From: Saccharomycopsis fibuligera x Saccharomycopsis cf. fibuligera
Taxonomy: Eukaryota; Ascomycota; Saccharomycetes; Ascoideales; Saccharomycopsidaceae
NCBI GenBank assembly: GCA_001936135.1
Contig: CP012813.1
Location: 124,001-188,000 of the forward strand
Direction: 5' to 3'
DNA: 64,000 bases
This document shows, in pieces, positions 50,702-60,898 of the stretch. The position numbers and the translations under genes were made by a program. The notes beneath the pieces were generated by a model, which saw only the letters and a list, made by a program, of their open reading frames with translations, was not told the origin of the DNA and made no database searches. Every line of letters begins with the position of its first letter. Within the stretch, counting starts at the first letter, position 1.

Positions 50702-52132
50702 ATGAGCGAAACGCCACCACCACCACAGCAGGTGAAGAAAGAATTTAACAAGAATGAGGTCACCGATTTCAATGAAATTTACCGCAGCCAGCCACCGGAT
50801 TCAGTCATTATTGATGGTAAGAAAGAATCTCTTAATTTGGACATTGTTAATGCATCGCGTCAGGTATGGCTTGTCAAGTTACCAAAATTTTTGGCAGAAA
50901 AGTGGAATAATATAGATGATATTAGTGGCCAAGATATTGGCAAATTGCGTATCAAGCAAAATTCCAATGATTTGAAGTTCAAGTTGGTGTTGAATGAACT
51001 TCCAGTGGATGAAGATGTGGCTAATGGTTCAAGACGTCGAAAGCAAGAAACCAGAGATGGTAGTGGTGATGAAACGGAAACTGGCACGAGTCTAGGAACT
51101 GCTGGAACAGGTGGAAGTACAAGTACAAGTGGCATAAAGCAAGAAAATGATGCTGATTCAGCAGTGAAAAAGGAGAAGGTTAAGGAAGAACCAGAGAGTC
51201 TTAAATTTGAGCAATTGAAAATGGAGAATAACGAATCTGGGATTCCAAGTGCTACGGAGGGTAAGAAAAAACAAGTTGATTATTTCCAAAATTTACCTCA
51301 TGAATATGACTTGAGAGTTACCAATAAAGCAGTTAAAAATCAATTTGTGTTTAGTGAGCAAAATTTAAACAATTTTGGCAGAAAAAGTGGATCTACTGCC
51401 GACGGCAAGCCAGGAGCACCAGGATCAACATCAGGAAGTTCCAACAAGAATAATAACAGTAATAGCAAGGATAAACCCAAGAAGCTTTCTCGTCAAAAGT
51501 TTTGGCAACAACAGCAAAAATTGGGAATTAATAGGTATGTTCCATATGTAAAATCCATTCCCAAGAAGTCTGCACTTGTTGGTACAATTTGCCACGAATG
51601 CTCGGTGACTCCATCCATTAGCGATCAAAATTACTCCAAAGTGCTAGCTGATCGTAAAAATCGGATTATTCAACGTCCAGATAAGCCAACTATTCAAGTG
51701 CTTAAGGAAAACAGTGGGATTATCCAAAGATTCAGTGCACCATCACTCAGAGGAGATGATGCAGATGCTTTCATTAGAGCTAACAAAGAAGGTAAAAATA
51801 AAGAAGGAAGAGCCATTAGAATGGAACGTAAAGAATTGTTGGATTTGTTATTCAAATTATTTGATGAGTATGATTACTGGAGTATGAAAGGATTAAAGGA
51901 AAGAGTTAAGCAACCAGAAGGCTGGTTGAAAGAGAGCTTGGACAGTATTGCCATTTTGATCAAGAGGGGGCCATATGCTAGTAAATATTGTTTGAAGCCG
52001 GAATATAAGAAATTGAGAGACTTCGAAAGAGCAGAGAAATTGAAGGCTTTAGGTATTGAGCCAACGGAACCAGAAGAAGAGAATAAGGATGATGAAGAGG
52101 AAGAAGATGTGGAGATGGAGAATGTGGCATAA
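50702..52132 (+). CDS. TFG2: TFIIF small (beta) subunit
   Basis: A 476-residue frame from ATG 50702, somewhat longer than Saccharomyces Tfg2 (400). The N-terminal dimerization barrel begins near residue 50 (VNASRQVWLVKLPKFLAEKW, then IGKLRIKQN), is split by an acidic Ser/Gly-rich insert (about 110-185), and resumes at EYDLRVTNKAVKNQFVFSE. Then come a Ser/Asn/Lys linker, the GTICHECSVTPS segment, and the winged-helix domain (about 375-445: IRMERKELLDLLFKLFDEYD, then YWSMKGLKERVKQPEGWLKE). The C-terminus is acidic. Tfg2 with Tfg1 escorts RNA polymerase II to promoters and helps start-site choice. It converges with the DUF4112 gene 157 bp away. Confidence 0.97.
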   Translation: MSETPPPPQQVKKEFNKNEVTDFNEIYRSQPPDSVIIDGKKESLNLDIVNASRQVWLVKLPKFLAEKWNNIDDISGQDIGKLRIKQNSNDLKFKLVLNELPVDEDVANGSRRRKQETRDGSGDETETGTSLGTAGTGGSTSTSGIKQENDADSAVKKEKVKEEPESLKFEQLKMENNESGIPSATEGKKKQVDYFQNLPHEYDLRVTNKAVKNQFVFSEQNLNNFGRKSGSTADGKPGAPGSTSGSSNKNNNSNSKDKPKKLSRQKFWQQQQKLGINRYVPYVKSIPKKSALVGTICHECSVTPSISDQNYSKVLADRKNRIIQRPDKPTIQVLKENSGIIQRFSAPSLRGDDADAFIRANKEGKNKEGRAIRMERKELLDLLFKLFDEYDYWSMKGLKERVKQPEGWLKESLDSIAILIKRGPYASKYCLKPEYKKLRDFERAEKLKALGIEPTEPEEENKDDEEEEDVEMENVA

Positions 52133-52289
52133 AAAAAGCTAACACGCTACAGAAGGCATGGACTATTGTGATGCAATGGTGTATATTTTGTATAGGTATA
52201 TACGTTACCTCAGTCTATACTTTATATAGCTGAAAATTCAAGCTGAAAGTTTAAAAAGAGAAAAAGTTTTGTTTTGGCTTACCAAACAG

Positions 52290-53163
52290 CTAGTAAGTGC
52301 CCGATTCTTGATTATTACTAACTTTGACATGCTTGCCATTACCGTTATTGTTACTATTAATGAAACCAGTATTAAATCTAGTATTGCTAGTATTTGTCGT
52401 TCTTCCATAATGGCCCACGCCCTGGCCATGGTGACCCAGCTGACCATACTCATCGTACCGATCATTAGGGTTTTGGACCTGTTGCACTTCATGAATCCCC
52501 GATAACTCTGCTATTCCTGTACTACTAGCCAATTCTTGTCTTCTCTTTATGGCTTTCTTCATATAAGTGTGAATCAATGCGGCATTTCTCGTACTTGAAG
52601 CATGCAAATATCCAAACAAGATTCCCAATATTGGAGGCAAAGTTATCAAAAAATCAATTAAGATATTAGTATACATTTGTGCCATTATTTGCGCCGGTAA
52701 TTGCTTGCCTAGCTCTTGATTTGCAAGTTCAATAAATCTAGCATGAACACCATACATTAAGAATGGTCCCATCACTGGAATAATAGTGATTAAAGTGGCC
52801 TTGCCTAACCCACAGTCAACGGGAGCACAGCCACAAGCACATTTATCATGCTTCCAAGCAATATTACGGATTTTTTTCCATGCTTTTTGTTCTTGAGGAG
52901 TTGCTCCTAGGGGAAGTTTGCGTCTTTGTTCTTTGCCATTGATTTCCTCGTAATATGGGTCTTGATGGTTGTTAGTGCTGGCTTATATTTGAAAAAAAAA
53001 GCAAAAAAAAAAAATCATTGATATTACTTTATAAAATATCAAATATCAAATATCAAATATCGAATATATAATAAGCTAAGAGAAGTGAATTCTTTGACAT
53101 ACCTTTGGTGTTGAGGTGCTCATCGGCGTAGTCCTCCCATATACACTGCATTATGTCCTCCAT
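52290..53163 (-). CDS. DUF4112-like small membrane protein
   Basis: Joined on the minus strand: exon 1 is 53103..53163 and exon 2 is 52290..52960, giving 243 residues. The 142-nt intron starts GTATGT, has CACTAAC at 52971-52977 and ends CAAG; splicing gives MEDIMQCIWEDYADEHLNTK then DPYYEEINGKEQRRKLP. DPYYE and a following basic region are typical of fungal DUF4112 proteins. Two hydrophobic segments follow (ATLITIIPVMGPFLMYGV and NILIDFLITLPPILGILFGY). Between basic region and first segment is a Cys cluster (DKCACGCAPVDCG). The C-terminus is Asn/Gly/His-rich. Function of the family is unknown. An alternative acceptor 21 nt upstream keeps the frame and would add seven residues. The family call is from general pattern, not a search. 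Confidence 0.8.
53034..53061. repeat. AAATATC 7-bp tandem repeat in an intron
   Basis: Four exact AAATATC copies and a decayed fifth, inside the intron of the DUF4112-like gene. Confidence 0.9.
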
Positions 53164-53984
53164 TGTGGCTTACTGGAAATGTCGGATATAATAAGAATAT
53201 TGTTGATTGCTGCTGTAAGTAGATGGCATGCGATTGCTGATTGGTGTGAATTAAGCGGATGGTTAAGCTTGACTGCTAGCCAGAAAAGAGTAAAACGAAA
53301 GCCAGTGGTAAGCTAACGGCCTATATATGTACTGCAGTACCATGGTATGGAATCTTCAAGAAGAGAGGGCCAAATCAAGGGAAAGTTGTTGGTGAGTGCT
53401 GGAGCATATCATTGTATTATACTCATCAGAGTCTCCAAACTCTCTCTTCCAGAATTTCCGTGAGTGTATATACATGCATATGAGCGCATAGTACTGCGTT
53501 GTTTTACTTAAATCAAAAACTCCACAAATTGCTAACCGCAGTCGCGGATTCCGCTCCAGCGCCGGCCAATGCTGCCTGTGCTGCCACTGCCGCCGGAAGC
53601 GCAGAGCACAGCACCACCGGCACAGACACACAGCGTCAGCCGGTCGGTGGGCTGGTGCTGATTGCGCTTGGGTTTTACCTTTGTCACCACTCACTTTGTG
53701 TCCTTTTCGTTGGTCAATCAACTAGTCAATTAATTAATTACACAAGACCATTTTCTACGTTATCATATTGTATTACCCAAAGTGGTTGACTGATTCACTA
53801 TCCAAGCTGGTTTTGGAACTGATCAGTACGAAAAGAAAACGAAAAGAGATCTTAGCGCGTTTTCTTGAATTATCACAGGTTACAATACAGTGGTGGATCA
53901 TCTCAACGGCAAGCATAAGATTGATTCAATATAGTCATCTAGAAGATTTCTCATCCATCAAAATAATACGTCAGATCATTGAGA
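53164..53984. promoter_or_regulatory. Divergent spacer with a GC-rich island
   Basis: An 821-bp spacer between the DUF4112 and Myb genes. About 137 bp (53536-53672) are strongly GC-rich (CCGCCGGAAGCGC-like) within otherwise AT-rich DNA. Frames through it on both strands lack ATG starts near their beginning and give Ala/Pro-rich or Arg/Cys-rich peptides, so I do not call a gene. Confidence 0.5.
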
Positions 53985-55721
53985 ATGTTGGATAAATCGG
54001 TGAGCCCGATCAGTGATCCTTCACCATCAGAAGAAACAAGCAATATTGTGACTCCGCTACGAGAAGAAAGTGGCAAATCAAAAAGTCTTAGTAGCGGCTC
54101 TCAGATTTCCAATTCTGATGAGGAGGAGTTGGATGATTTGGATCATGGCAAAGACCAGGAATCAAGGCCAAATATAAATACAAGCGCTAGTCCAAGTCCT
54201 AGTCCTAGTGTTAGCATCAAAAAAGAAGAGTCTGCTAAACTGAATACCACTCCTCCCAATGACGTGGATGATAACGTTGATGATTATGAATCAAAATCGA
54301 CTGGGATCAAAAGTGAAGAAGAATCTAGTACAACAGCTAGTGCTACTACGTCTACGAATACCACCACGGGCAAGTCAAGTACTTCAGTAATCACCACCAG
54401 CGCCACTTCAGGCAACTTTGATGCTACGAAGTGGTCCAAAGAGATGAATAATCTTTTCGTTGAACTTTTGATTAGAGAATCTTCCGAAAATTATTACGAG
54501 AAAAATGAAAATGATTGGTCAAGAGACAGCTGGGCACGAATCACTAGAGAGTTAGAACTTGCATTCCCGTTGAAAGCCAAAGTGAACAAGTTTGACCGCA
54601 CTAAGTTGAAAAAACACTTGAAAATTCTTAAAGATGAGCATGCGTACTGGCGTTTCATCAAAGATAACGCCAAAGGGTTCAAATGGGACAACAGTAAAGG
54701 CTGTTTCTCTCTTGGGTATCATGATGTGGAACATTATTTTGCTGTGAATAAATATGTAGAAAATCCTTTAGTGGTAAAAGAATATCTGAGAAAAAAATCA
54801 TGGTTGAAAAAATTTTGTGCTCCTCATGCTTGTGATTATATCGTTAAATATAATCGTTACTTGTACAGTGATAGCAAACAGTATCATTCAGGTGTAGATG
54901 AGCATGATGTTAGTGTGGAAGAAGACGAAGACGAAGATCAAGATGAAGGGCTTATTGATGCGAGAGAGTTAGAATTGGAAAGGAAACGAAAAATATTTGA
55001 CGATGATACTGATGATGACGAGAAAGCTAATAAGGATGACGGAGATGAAGACAATGCTAATGATGATAATGATAATGGCAACACAAAAGTTGAGACTGCC
55101 AAAGAAGATAAAGTGCACCATCATTTCATGAGAGAAGTGCCCAATAGCAAAACAGCAGAAAGTCCCGCTAATAGCAGTAATGACGAGGATGATGAGGATA
55201 TTAATGAAGACGAGAATGAGTTACTTGAGTTGACAGGATACGGTAAGAAGTCTAGGTCACAAGAAACTAGGCCAGTCTCAACCCCTAACAAAAATAGCAA
55301 AATTTCAAAGCAGCTAAAGCAAAATAATAATAAACGACAGAAAATAACTAATGGAAACTTAAGCTCAAATCAAGCACATTGGACACCAAAAAGCTATATA
55401 TTTGATCATCTATATCATCTCAACAGTAGTAGTGGGAAAGTTAGCAGCACCGAAGACAATAATGGTGAACGAGCCACCAACAATGATAACCGTCAACAAA
55501 ACATATTAAACCTCAATTTGCAAACTTTTAACAGGATATCTTCTTTTGTCATGCGAAACGTCTTGCAAAAGAAAATATTACCGAGAGCACAACTAATATT
55601 ATCTCAGTTGTTGCTTACAGATTTGGTGCTCTTTAGTTTTCTAAGCAATGAAAGTGGAGAATTCAGTGATGAGCAAAAAATATGGTATATAAATCAAGTA
55701 ACAAAAGAATATGAGGCATAG
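53985..55721 (+). CDS. Myb/SANT-like domain nuclear protein
   Basis: A 578-residue frame; the ATG at 53985 (MLDKSVSPIS) is the first in frame. The Ser/Thr/Pro-rich N-terminus contains repeated SPSPSPS and IKKEE/IKSEEES motifs that look like sumoylation sites. Residues about 150-250 fit the Myb/SANT-like DNA-binding domain (Myb_DNA-bind_3 type): WSKEMNNLFVELL, WARITRELELAF, KLKKHLKILKDEHAYWRF, KGFKWDNSKGC and VEHYFAVN. Next is a basic stretch (LRKKSWLKKFC), then long Asp/Glu tracts (about 305-420) and an Asn/Gln-rich C-terminus. I infer a DNA- or chromatin-binding regulator. In other eukaryotes this domain occurs in transposon-derived proteins; whether that applies here is open. No symbol is assigned. 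Confidence 0.82.
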   Translation: MLDKSVSPISDPSPSEETSNIVTPLREESGKSKSLSSGSQISNSDEEELDDLDHGKDQESRPNINTSASPSPSPSVSIKKEESAKLNTTPPNDVDDNVDDYESKSTGIKSEEESSTTASATTSTNTTTGKSSTSVITTSATSGNFDATKWSKEMNNLFVELLIRESSENYYEKNENDWSRDSWARITRELELAFPLKAKVNKFDRTKLKKHLKILKDEHAYWRFIKDNAKGFKWDNSKGCFSLGYHDVEHYFAVNKYVENPLVVKEYLRKKSWLKKFCAPHACDYIVKYNRYLYSDSKQYHSGVDEHDVSVEEDEDEDQDEGLIDARELELERKRKIFDDDTDDDEKANKDDGDEDNANDDNDNGNTKVETAKEDKVHHHFMREVPNSKTAESPANSSNDEDDEDINEDENELLELTGYGKKSRSQETRPVSTPNKNSKISKQLKQNNNKRQKITNGNLSSNQAHWTPKSYIFDHLYHLNSSSGKVSSTEDNNGERATNNDNRQQNILNLNLQTFNRISSFVMRNVLQKKILPRAQLILSQLLLTDLVLFSFLSNESGEFSDEQKIWYINQVTKEYEA

Positions 55722-56980
55722 TGGACCGTCTTTCTTGGAATGGTTTCAAATTTATGAGTTTAATGTACATCTCAGTGAATAGAAATAACCATGAGGGCTA
55801 TAAGTTTGTTTCCGTTTTTTTGTTTTTTTTTTTGTTTTGTTTGTTTTTTTACCAACAGTTTGCTATTTGAATGTAGAAAAGACGCTTTTCATTTTTTAAA
55901 AAAAAAGGAGTTTGGAGTTATATGAATTCTCTGATCTGAAAGCGCACCTTGACTACATTTTTGCAACTATTTTAACAGTCTTTTGCAGCAAAAATACCAA
56001 AAATAAAACGCAGTTATATTTTTTGCGTAATCTCGGCGTTCTCCAAAGAGTCAGAAGTGAGTTTGACAATTTTACTCCAATTCATTTAATGATAGGTGAC
56101 GGCTTTGAAAATAAAGTTGCATTATTGAAAGTTTGCTGTCATTACAGGAGCTTGTACAGGTATCAACTTTAACACGAGCTGAAGCTTTTCGTTAGATTAT
56201 TGATATTGTTTAGCTGTTCAGGTAAGAAGTTCAGAGCCCTAGAGCTATGCAGTGGTTTCAGAAAGCGGGGATCTATACGCGTCTTCGATGTTATGTCAAC
56301 TGAGGGCAGAATTTGTCAAAGAAATCAAAAATATAGATTTATAGAAAGGCCAAAAAAAAGCACAATATTTCCACCCAAAAGAGTTTTAGATGAGTTTACG
56401 CTTGTGATACTTATAAGTCATGTATACTTTTAGCATAGGTTGCAATATAGTTGTATCAAATAAATTTTATGGAGTTGGTTTACTATATCTAGAAAGTCAA
56501 TATGCGACTAGCCATCTTGAAAGAATAGAGGAAGATGGTTGATTACTGAAAAGTATTGAAAATAAGCTTAGTATTTTTGAGGGCATTATGCTGCTTATAG
56601 CCGGTTAGTTGGTTGGCTGGAGGCTCTCTTAAATCTTCTTTTCATCAACTTGTTACGCCTTTTGAAGTTTCAAACTTAAGCAAATATAGCCAAAGAGTTT
56701 TTGGATCCAAACTTTAATCTAAAAGCTTCTGACTTTCCGTAGCTACTTTTGAGTAAGTAAGAGTGCTTGTAATTTTTGACTGGCTCATGTTGTAAAAAAA
56801 TCTGCGATATGCTTTTCGCTCCATGCAAGTTGCCGCAGTTTGTGCTGCTACCCGCCCTAGACATCACCGTTTTAGGAATTTCGCGATGGTGATTTGGAAA
56901 ACGGACTGGGAAACAGTGCAACAGAACACAAGGAACGAGTTGGCTATCTTAGTCATAATTATAATATTAAAATTGCAGAA

Positions 56981-57011
<31 letters not shown>

Positions 57012-57048
57012 AGTCACAATCTTATCAATTATTAAGAGAACTGTCATC
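55722..57048. other. 1.3 kb gene-free interval
   Basis: Frames at 55912-56433 start at non-ATG codons and look random. A 27-nt A tract (56982-57008) ends 40 nt before the next ATG, within its promoter or leader. Nothing else is recognised. Confidence 0.55.
56982..57008. repeat. 27-nt poly(dA) tract near a start codon
   Basis: An uninterrupted A run, 40 nt upstream of ATG 57049. It would form part of the mRNA leader if transcription starts upstream. Confidence 0.95.
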
Positions 57049-58152
57049 ATGGCTGAAGTACAAGAGAATCTGGAAAAACTTGGCGCCACAGCAGCCTCAT
57101 CACAAAACAATAGCAGCACATTCACAGAGAAGCAAAATCAAAACAACAGTCAGAAATATAGCGTACCGTCAAAAGGCAGCGACAGTGAGCAGACATCTAG
57201 TGACAATAATACAGATATTACCAAAGACAACGATAACTTCGATAATAAACAAATAAATTACAAGGATATATATCAGGAGCTCCTACTGAAATACAACCAG
57301 TCAATAAATACATCCAATAGATTATATGCACAAGAACAAACCTTGAGAAAAACATTACATGATGGATATAGAAGAAACAATGCGATTTTGGATATTCTTC
57401 TAGAGTACGAAACTGAAAAAGACGCATTGAAGAAACAGCAACGGAAAATAGCTAACAATGGCAATGTTACGGCGGCACTGACCAACAGTATTGAGTCTCA
57501 TGGTGCGGGGACCGACAACACCAGCAATAACGACAATAACAGTAAACTAAAAGATAAACCAACGAGTAGTGTTAGCAAAGTTTCCAATCTTGATGACTAT
57601 GCCCCAGAAAATCAGGAATTAATTGACGAAAAAATTAAACAAATATTATCACGGAAGCCACAACTTAAAACTCTCTTATCAAACTTGACCACGGTTAGCA
57701 ACAAGTCTGCTACTAATGATAATGATGATAATGATGTTGCGAACAGCACTAGCAACAGCAGCACACAAGCAACCACGAATGAAAAACTTTTCCAAATTTA
57801 CAACACCATTCCTATATTATTAAAAGATGGCACACCAAATGAAATCAAAGAAGCTAATCCATCAAATACTAGTTCGTGGTTACGTTTCAATTATCCAAGA
57901 ATTTTCAATGATACTGGGGATATCCTTAATACACTACGTCCGCTGCCTAATACTTCTGCCTATATTTTGTTGAATTCATTGATTTCTTTGCCATCTGCAT
58001 CTCAACAACATGGTAACTCTGTTAGTGGTGATTCTGGAAATTCGGATAGTCATGGTAGTCATAATCATAACGGGGAAGGTTCAAAGAAACAAGCGAGAAA
58101 AAATAGTGGGTCTGGTCATAGTCCTACTAAGAAACAGAAAGTTGAAACATGA
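57049..58152 (+). CDS. Possible INO80-complex Iec3/Ies3-like subunit
   Basis: A 367-residue frame from ATG 57049. The only structured-looking part is a helical segment at about residues 74-128 (YKDIYQELLLKYNQSINTSN, then LRKTLHDGYRRNNAILDILL), which follows the pattern of the fungal INO80 subunit Iec3/Ies3 family: a YxxxxxxL(K/R)xK(Y/F) helix, a polar turn, then a helix ending in NNxLLDLLLE. Downstream are Asn/Ser/Thr-rich linkers, a second helical region near 188-215 (ENQELIDEKIKQILSRKP) and a segment with WLRFNYPRIFNDTGDIL. The C-terminus has a basic GHSPTKKQKVE that could be a nuclear signal. The family call is tentative and rests on pattern memory; a general nuclear coiled-coil protein is the alternative. 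Confidence 0.6.
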   Translation: MAEVQENLEKLGATAASSQNNSSTFTEKQNQNNSQKYSVPSKGSDSEQTSSDNNTDITKDNDNFDNKQINYKDIYQELLLKYNQSINTSNRLYAQEQTLRKTLHDGYRRNNAILDILLEYETEKDALKKQQRKIANNGNVTAALTNSIESHGAGTDNTSNNDNNSKLKDKPTSSVSKVSNLDDYAPENQELIDEKIKQILSRKPQLKTLLSNLTTVSNKSATNDNDDNDVANSTSNSSTQATTNEKLFQIYNTIPILLKDGTPNEIKEANPSNTSSWLRFNYPRIFNDTGDILNTLRPLPNTSAYILLNSLISLPSASQQHGNSVSGDSGNSDSHGSHNHNGEGSKKQARKNSGSGHSPTKKQKVET

Positions 58153-58173
58153 TGGATGGATGGATGGATGGAT
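58150..58173. repeat. (ATGG)n at a stop codon
   Basis: About five GATG/TGGA units start at the TGA stop of the preceding gene. Changes in unit number would not affect the protein, because the stop comes first. Confidence 0.85.
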
Positions 58174-60898
58174 GCCTGGATTATCGAATGAGTTTTGTTG
58201 CCTTTTTTTTTCTTTTTTTTTTTTTTTTTTTTGTTACTATTATTGCTATTAGTGAATTTGGAGAAATCATGAATGTACATTAGAATTTTTGAAGTGATTA
58301 TTGTAGATTATCTATGTTGTAATGCACATGGTATTGTATTGTGAGTTGAAGCCAAATATTCAAAGAGCTTAAATCAATTTGGTGATTCAAATAGAGTGTA
58401 AAGACTAGAATTTCAAATGTTGATTGCTCATTCGTGAGATGATTCAATATATCGATGCATATTAAACATTTTCTGATATTACTCTTTGAATTATTTTTTT
58501 TTTTATTCTTTTTTTCACGTTTTTAATTTTTCTAAATATGATTCAGTACTTATTATTTTGGGTAATCGAAACCAAGCAATTTCACAAATGTGCACCTTTG
58601 CATGCTGAGAAAAAACTTAAGCAACTTAAGCAAGCAGATTAGACGTACAATTGATTTTTGAACAAACAGTTCAAAGCTTGCATAGCAGATGGTTATGTAT
58701 AGGAGTAAGTGATCAAATTTTAATGTTGATTTGAAACAGATTTTCGATATGCTGATGTCGAATGTTTCTTCAGTACAAATAGTAAGAGCCGCTAGTTTGT
58801 CAATTCAGTTCTGTATATTAAGGAAGTCTAGCGACGCGACGGCTATAAAAGAAGCAGAACAGGGCTGTTTTCACTATTTTCAAGAGAACAGGTTTGTTTC
58901 ATAACTTTCCAAGTCGTCAGAAATGGTTTTGCTGTTGGAATTATGTTTACCAAAGCTCGCGGCAGGCATAATATTACAGGCCAAATAGGTTGTTTAGTAC
59001 ATTTTAGTTTTGGTTTCAATAGCGTCTTATTATTGGAAAATAAGATTTTTATTTGACATATCCCCAAGTACGTACACTTTATATTTCCAGCATTGGTACG
59101 GCATTGATAAATGATCTTGTATACACTACTAACCCATTGGTAGGTTTCTTGGTTTGATTATGCACCAAAGAACATGTAAATGCTTTCAAAGAAGCCAAGG
59201 TAAAATGTTTAATTATGAAGGTTTTAGTAAGTTTAAAATCATATTAGTCAGAATGGTTTGGTACATGTGAAAGCCGTGTATTTCTTTGCTAATGGACGGT
59301 GGGGTGTTTACACGGTTTTTCATTGATTGGGATCCCGATGATAGTGGCTTATTTCAAGATACAGATGGGCAGTAGCCCGTGCCATTTTTTGGAGAGATTA
59401 TAATGGAAATGTTGATTTACGGCGAGTGATATAAATCGGGATAAGACGAGAATAAAAATTAAGCTCAAGTTTTGTCTCAGTTGAATCTAATGTTAAGCAA
59501 TGCAATCTGGCGCACTCACCTTGCTTTTTTCTCTGCATGCTAATGCATCCCTTCCAACCCCTTCTAAACTTTGTTTTTTCTTGGAACAGTATCCCCGAGA
59601 ACACTATTTTTATTTTCGATAATCTGGTAATTTTTATTCCTCGGGGCAATCCCTTCACGCAGCTTTTATGAAGCATTTGATTCCCATAGCTCGCTCGTGG
59701 ATTAGTTCATATTGTTTTACGGTGATATGCATTCGCCTAGCTACATATACAGCCATACGTATATGTGAGTATTGACTTTGACGACTTTGAAATTTTGCTC
59801 TTCGAAGACATATATGTTACAAGCCTGCTATATGATAGCATTGCACGTCTTTAAAGCCGCATCAATTAGCCATATATAATATGTTGTACAACATTGTACA
59901 TTAAAAGTTGTCGATCCCGCTTATTTATGGCTCTTAAGTAGCTTTCAACTTAATGTTTCATTGGTATCAATCAATTCGAAATTTATGAAACATATAATCG
60001 CTGTTGAGCTAGTACCCGAGTCACTAAAACGAGAGCGACTAAGTTTTGTAGGTTGATGGGCGGATGTATCTCTTCAAAAAGCTCAATGTTTTTTTTTTTA
60101 GCTCTGTTATTGTCTCAATCACAAAACATTAACGTTATACAAGTGCTGCTAAGCTAATTAATTGCGCCTAATTTAAGATATTAGAGGTTAAACGTTAAAA
60201 GCTTGCTAATTTAATTTTATGGTAGCTACAGATATAATAGCATAGATAACGAATACGTCTCACATAGAGAGAAAGCGCGGCACAGTACACGTTGAAGGAG
60301 GAGGTCAATAATACAATCAGCCAAGAAGTCAAAAAATAGGCTAAAAATTGCATTTTTCAATCCGATCTGTGCAGTGTAAGCATATGGCGAAATGTACACA
60401 TCAGGAAATCAAATGAAAAAATAATGCATTCACAAAAAGAATTTTGAAAATATTTTAATAAATTGAACAGAAGATGGCCATATCAAAGAAAACACATAAA
60501 AAGCGGACAAATGAAGTATAACAGACTAGCAAAGAGTGCGAGGAAAAACAAGCGGTAAGTTTGTAGGTTAAAATAATTGAAAACAATGCAACAAGCGTAG
60601 GTGGTCGTAGTGAGGACTCAGTATAAACAAATCAAATCAAAATGTAACAAATCAAGTAGAAAAAAATAAAGCAAAGGCAAATGCAACTCCAAAAGATAAA
60701 TATTGGGGGAAAAAAAAACCACAAAAACACAGCAAACAAAAACAAGTGACAACAAACCAAAAAAAAAAAAAAAAAAACACATAAATATATAAACAGCAGT
60801 CAATCGCAACAAATAGAAAATAGTAACAGTAACAAACAAACAGAGCGTAGCAAAAGAAAAAAAAAAAAAAAAAAAAAAAGACAAGACAGCATTTCGGT
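58153..60898. other. 2.7 kb gene-free interval
   Basis: It lies between two converging genes, so it is not obviously promoter. No long ORF is convincing. Visible features are T tracts (58204-58232, 58495-58516), a TACTAAC-CCATTGGTAG string (59127-59143) with GTACGT at 59068 that mimics a 76-nt intron but is not joined to any ATG-containing exon, and A tracts near 60760-60778 and 60857-60879 next to the acetyltransferase-family stop. A non-coding RNA, origin or centromere cannot be excluded by eye. Confidence 0.5.

Noticed and set aside
53356-53789. Overlapping frames on both strands through the GC-rich island
   Set aside because: No ATG near the start of the plus-strand frame; the long frames follow from GC-rich composition.
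55912-56433. Two frames between the Myb gene and the Iec3-like gene
   Set aside because: Both start at non-ATG codons and show no recognisable motif or coding bias.
59068-59143. GTACGT...TACTAAC-CCATTGGTAG, an intron-like string
   Set aside because: Signals and spacing match true introns here, but all three frames ending at the donor meet stops without an ATG, so no coding exon can be attached.
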